Shown piece by piece: positions 63,349-64,000 of a DNA stretch of 64,000 bases. Numbering within the stretch: position 1 is the stretch's first letter; each line of letters begins with the position of its first letter. Source of the stretch: Hymenobacter sp. GOD-10R. Lineage in GTDB: Bacteria > Bacteroidota > Bacteroidia > Cytophagales > Hymenobacteraceae. A program made the translations under genes and the position numbers. The stretch is from NCBI RefSeq assembly GCF_035609205.1, contig NZ_CP141184.1, forward strand, positions 434,001 to 498,000. The letters are read 5' to 3'. The notes beneath the pieces are model-generated. The model was given only the letters and a program-made list of their open reading frames with translations. It was not told the origin of the DNA and made no database searches.

Positions 63349-63446
63349 TGTCATGCTGAGCTAGCTGAAGCATCTCTACCGCCAAAATAGCTTCTGACGT
63401 TAGTCCGACGAAGCGGTAGAGATGCTTCGGCTAGTTCAGCATGACA
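63349..63446. repeat. Inverted repeat with 34-bp arms between purF and purM
   Basis: Arms 63349-63382 and 63413-63446 are complementary over 34 bp with two mismatches (tgtcatgctgagctagctga... / ...ggctagttcagcatgaca), loop 30 bp. It begins 18 bp after purF and ends 24 bp before purM. Confidence 0.9.
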
Positions 63447-63469
63447 TTCTTTTATTAACCTAGCACTGC

Positions 63470-64000
63470 ATGTCCTCTTCTGAAAAACCCGCCGGCTACG
63501 ACATCGACCTCGGCAACGAATGCTCCCGCAATGCTTACGCCTGGTCGAAGAAAACCTTCGCCAATCGTGCTGGTAAGCCTGGCGAGCCAGCCCAGGATCT
63601 TGACGGCGGCTTCTCGAACGAAATTCGCTTTGGCAACGCCCGCCTCGGCATCAGTTCCGATGGCATTGGCACCAAGATCGAAGTGGCCGAGCGCGTGGGT
63701 AAGTACGACACCCTAGGGTACGACTTAGTGGCCATGACCGCCGACGACCTCATCGTGGGAGGCTTCGTGCCAACTAATATCTCTAACATCATCGACGTGA
63801 ACACGCTCGATTACAGCGTAATCGACGAGCTGATGCGCGGCCTGCACGATGCCTGCAACTTCTCTGAAATTGCCATTACGGGCGGCGAAATTGCGGAGCT
63901 AGGTAATCGGATCGGCGGCTGGGCAGGTGCACGCATGAACTTCAACTGGTGCTCGACGGCTATCGGTAGTCTGCATCCTAGCTTGGAAAAGCCGCTCAGT
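63470..64000 (+). CDS. purM: Phosphoribosylformylglycinamidine cyclo-ligase (N-terminal part)
   Basis: AIR synthetase, fifth step of purine synthesis; 177 residues are present and the frame is open at the right edge. IRFGNARLGISSDGIGTKIEVAERVGKYDTLGYDLVAMTADDLIVGGFVPTNISNIIDVNTLD gives the ATP/metal-binding core of the AIRS fold, and ITGGEIAELGNRIGG fits the substrate region of the longer Bacteroidota PurM. A start at 63470 is set by the inverted repeat upstream. Confidence 0.88.
   Translation, partial: MSSSEKPAGYDIDLGNECSRNAYAWSKKTFANRAGKPGEPAQDLDGGFSNEIRFGNARLGISSDGIGTKIEVAERVGKYDTLGYDLVAMTADDLIVGGFVPTNISNIIDVNTLDYSVIDELMRGLHDACNFSEIAITGGEIAELGNRIGGWAGARMNFNWCSTAIGSLHPSLEKPLS

Overview
The window looks like chromosomal DNA of a Bacteroidota species of the order Cytophagales, most like Hymenobacter. 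The signs are: several secreted proteins with type IX secretion (T9SS) C-terminal sorting domains; promoters of the TAnnTTTG type; YxPNP-type tails; GC-rich genes with AT-rich gaps; and an unusual abundance of the tetramer CTAG (as cctaggt, agctagct and similar) in genes and gaps alike. This assignment is inferred from protein style and sequence signals, with no database search.

Layout. 1-1425: end of a FecCD-type siderophore/heme permease and its ATPase. 1592-11585: a pectin-degradation island of three PL1-type pectate lyases and one PL11 rhamnogalacturonan lyase, interrupted by a YiaA-like membrane protein, a lipoprotein and an MFS exporter; no SusC/SusD pair is present. 12008-18279: an SDR reductase, then a convergent two-component pair (TPR/HisKA_2 sensor kinase and a REC-GAF-AAA-Fis sigma54 activator). 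18280-27914: a redox/electrophile-defence neighbourhood with three AraC regulators, a quinone-reductase-like MDR, a mercuric-reductase-like flavoprotein, an SDR, an old-yellow-enzyme homologue, an esterase and a ring-cleaving dioxygenase.

28003-36575: a yellow/MRJP-like lipoprotein, a small Spy-like lipoprotein, a MacAB-type efflux operon with two different permeases, a hotdog thioesterase, a DJ-1/PfpI protein and a membrane protein. 36673-42639: an OmpA/PorT-like barrel, tRNA-Val(GAC), an HDAC-like deacetylase, a type III polyketide synthase cluster (FAD oxidoreductase, PKS, methyltransferase), a tiny protein that is almost only a T9SS sorting domain, and an unlisted 38-residue membrane peptide. 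42818-51038: a multi-PAS hybrid kinase with its NtrC-like regulator, a triplicated-domain T9SS surface protein and a secreted DUF4468-like protein.

51497-51872: a promoter, a strongly structured RNA ending in an intrinsic terminator, a 29-residue ORF and another terminator. This is the part of the window least explained by known families. 51960-64000: nucleotide biosynthesis in one direction: a degenerate dihydroorotate-dehydrogenase homologue, pyrF, pyrE, purL, purQ, purC, an NTF2-like protein, purD, purN, purF and purM (cut by the window end). Three long near-perfect inverted repeats (11666-11804, 32011-32140, 63349-63446) sit between genes, two of them inside apparent operons.
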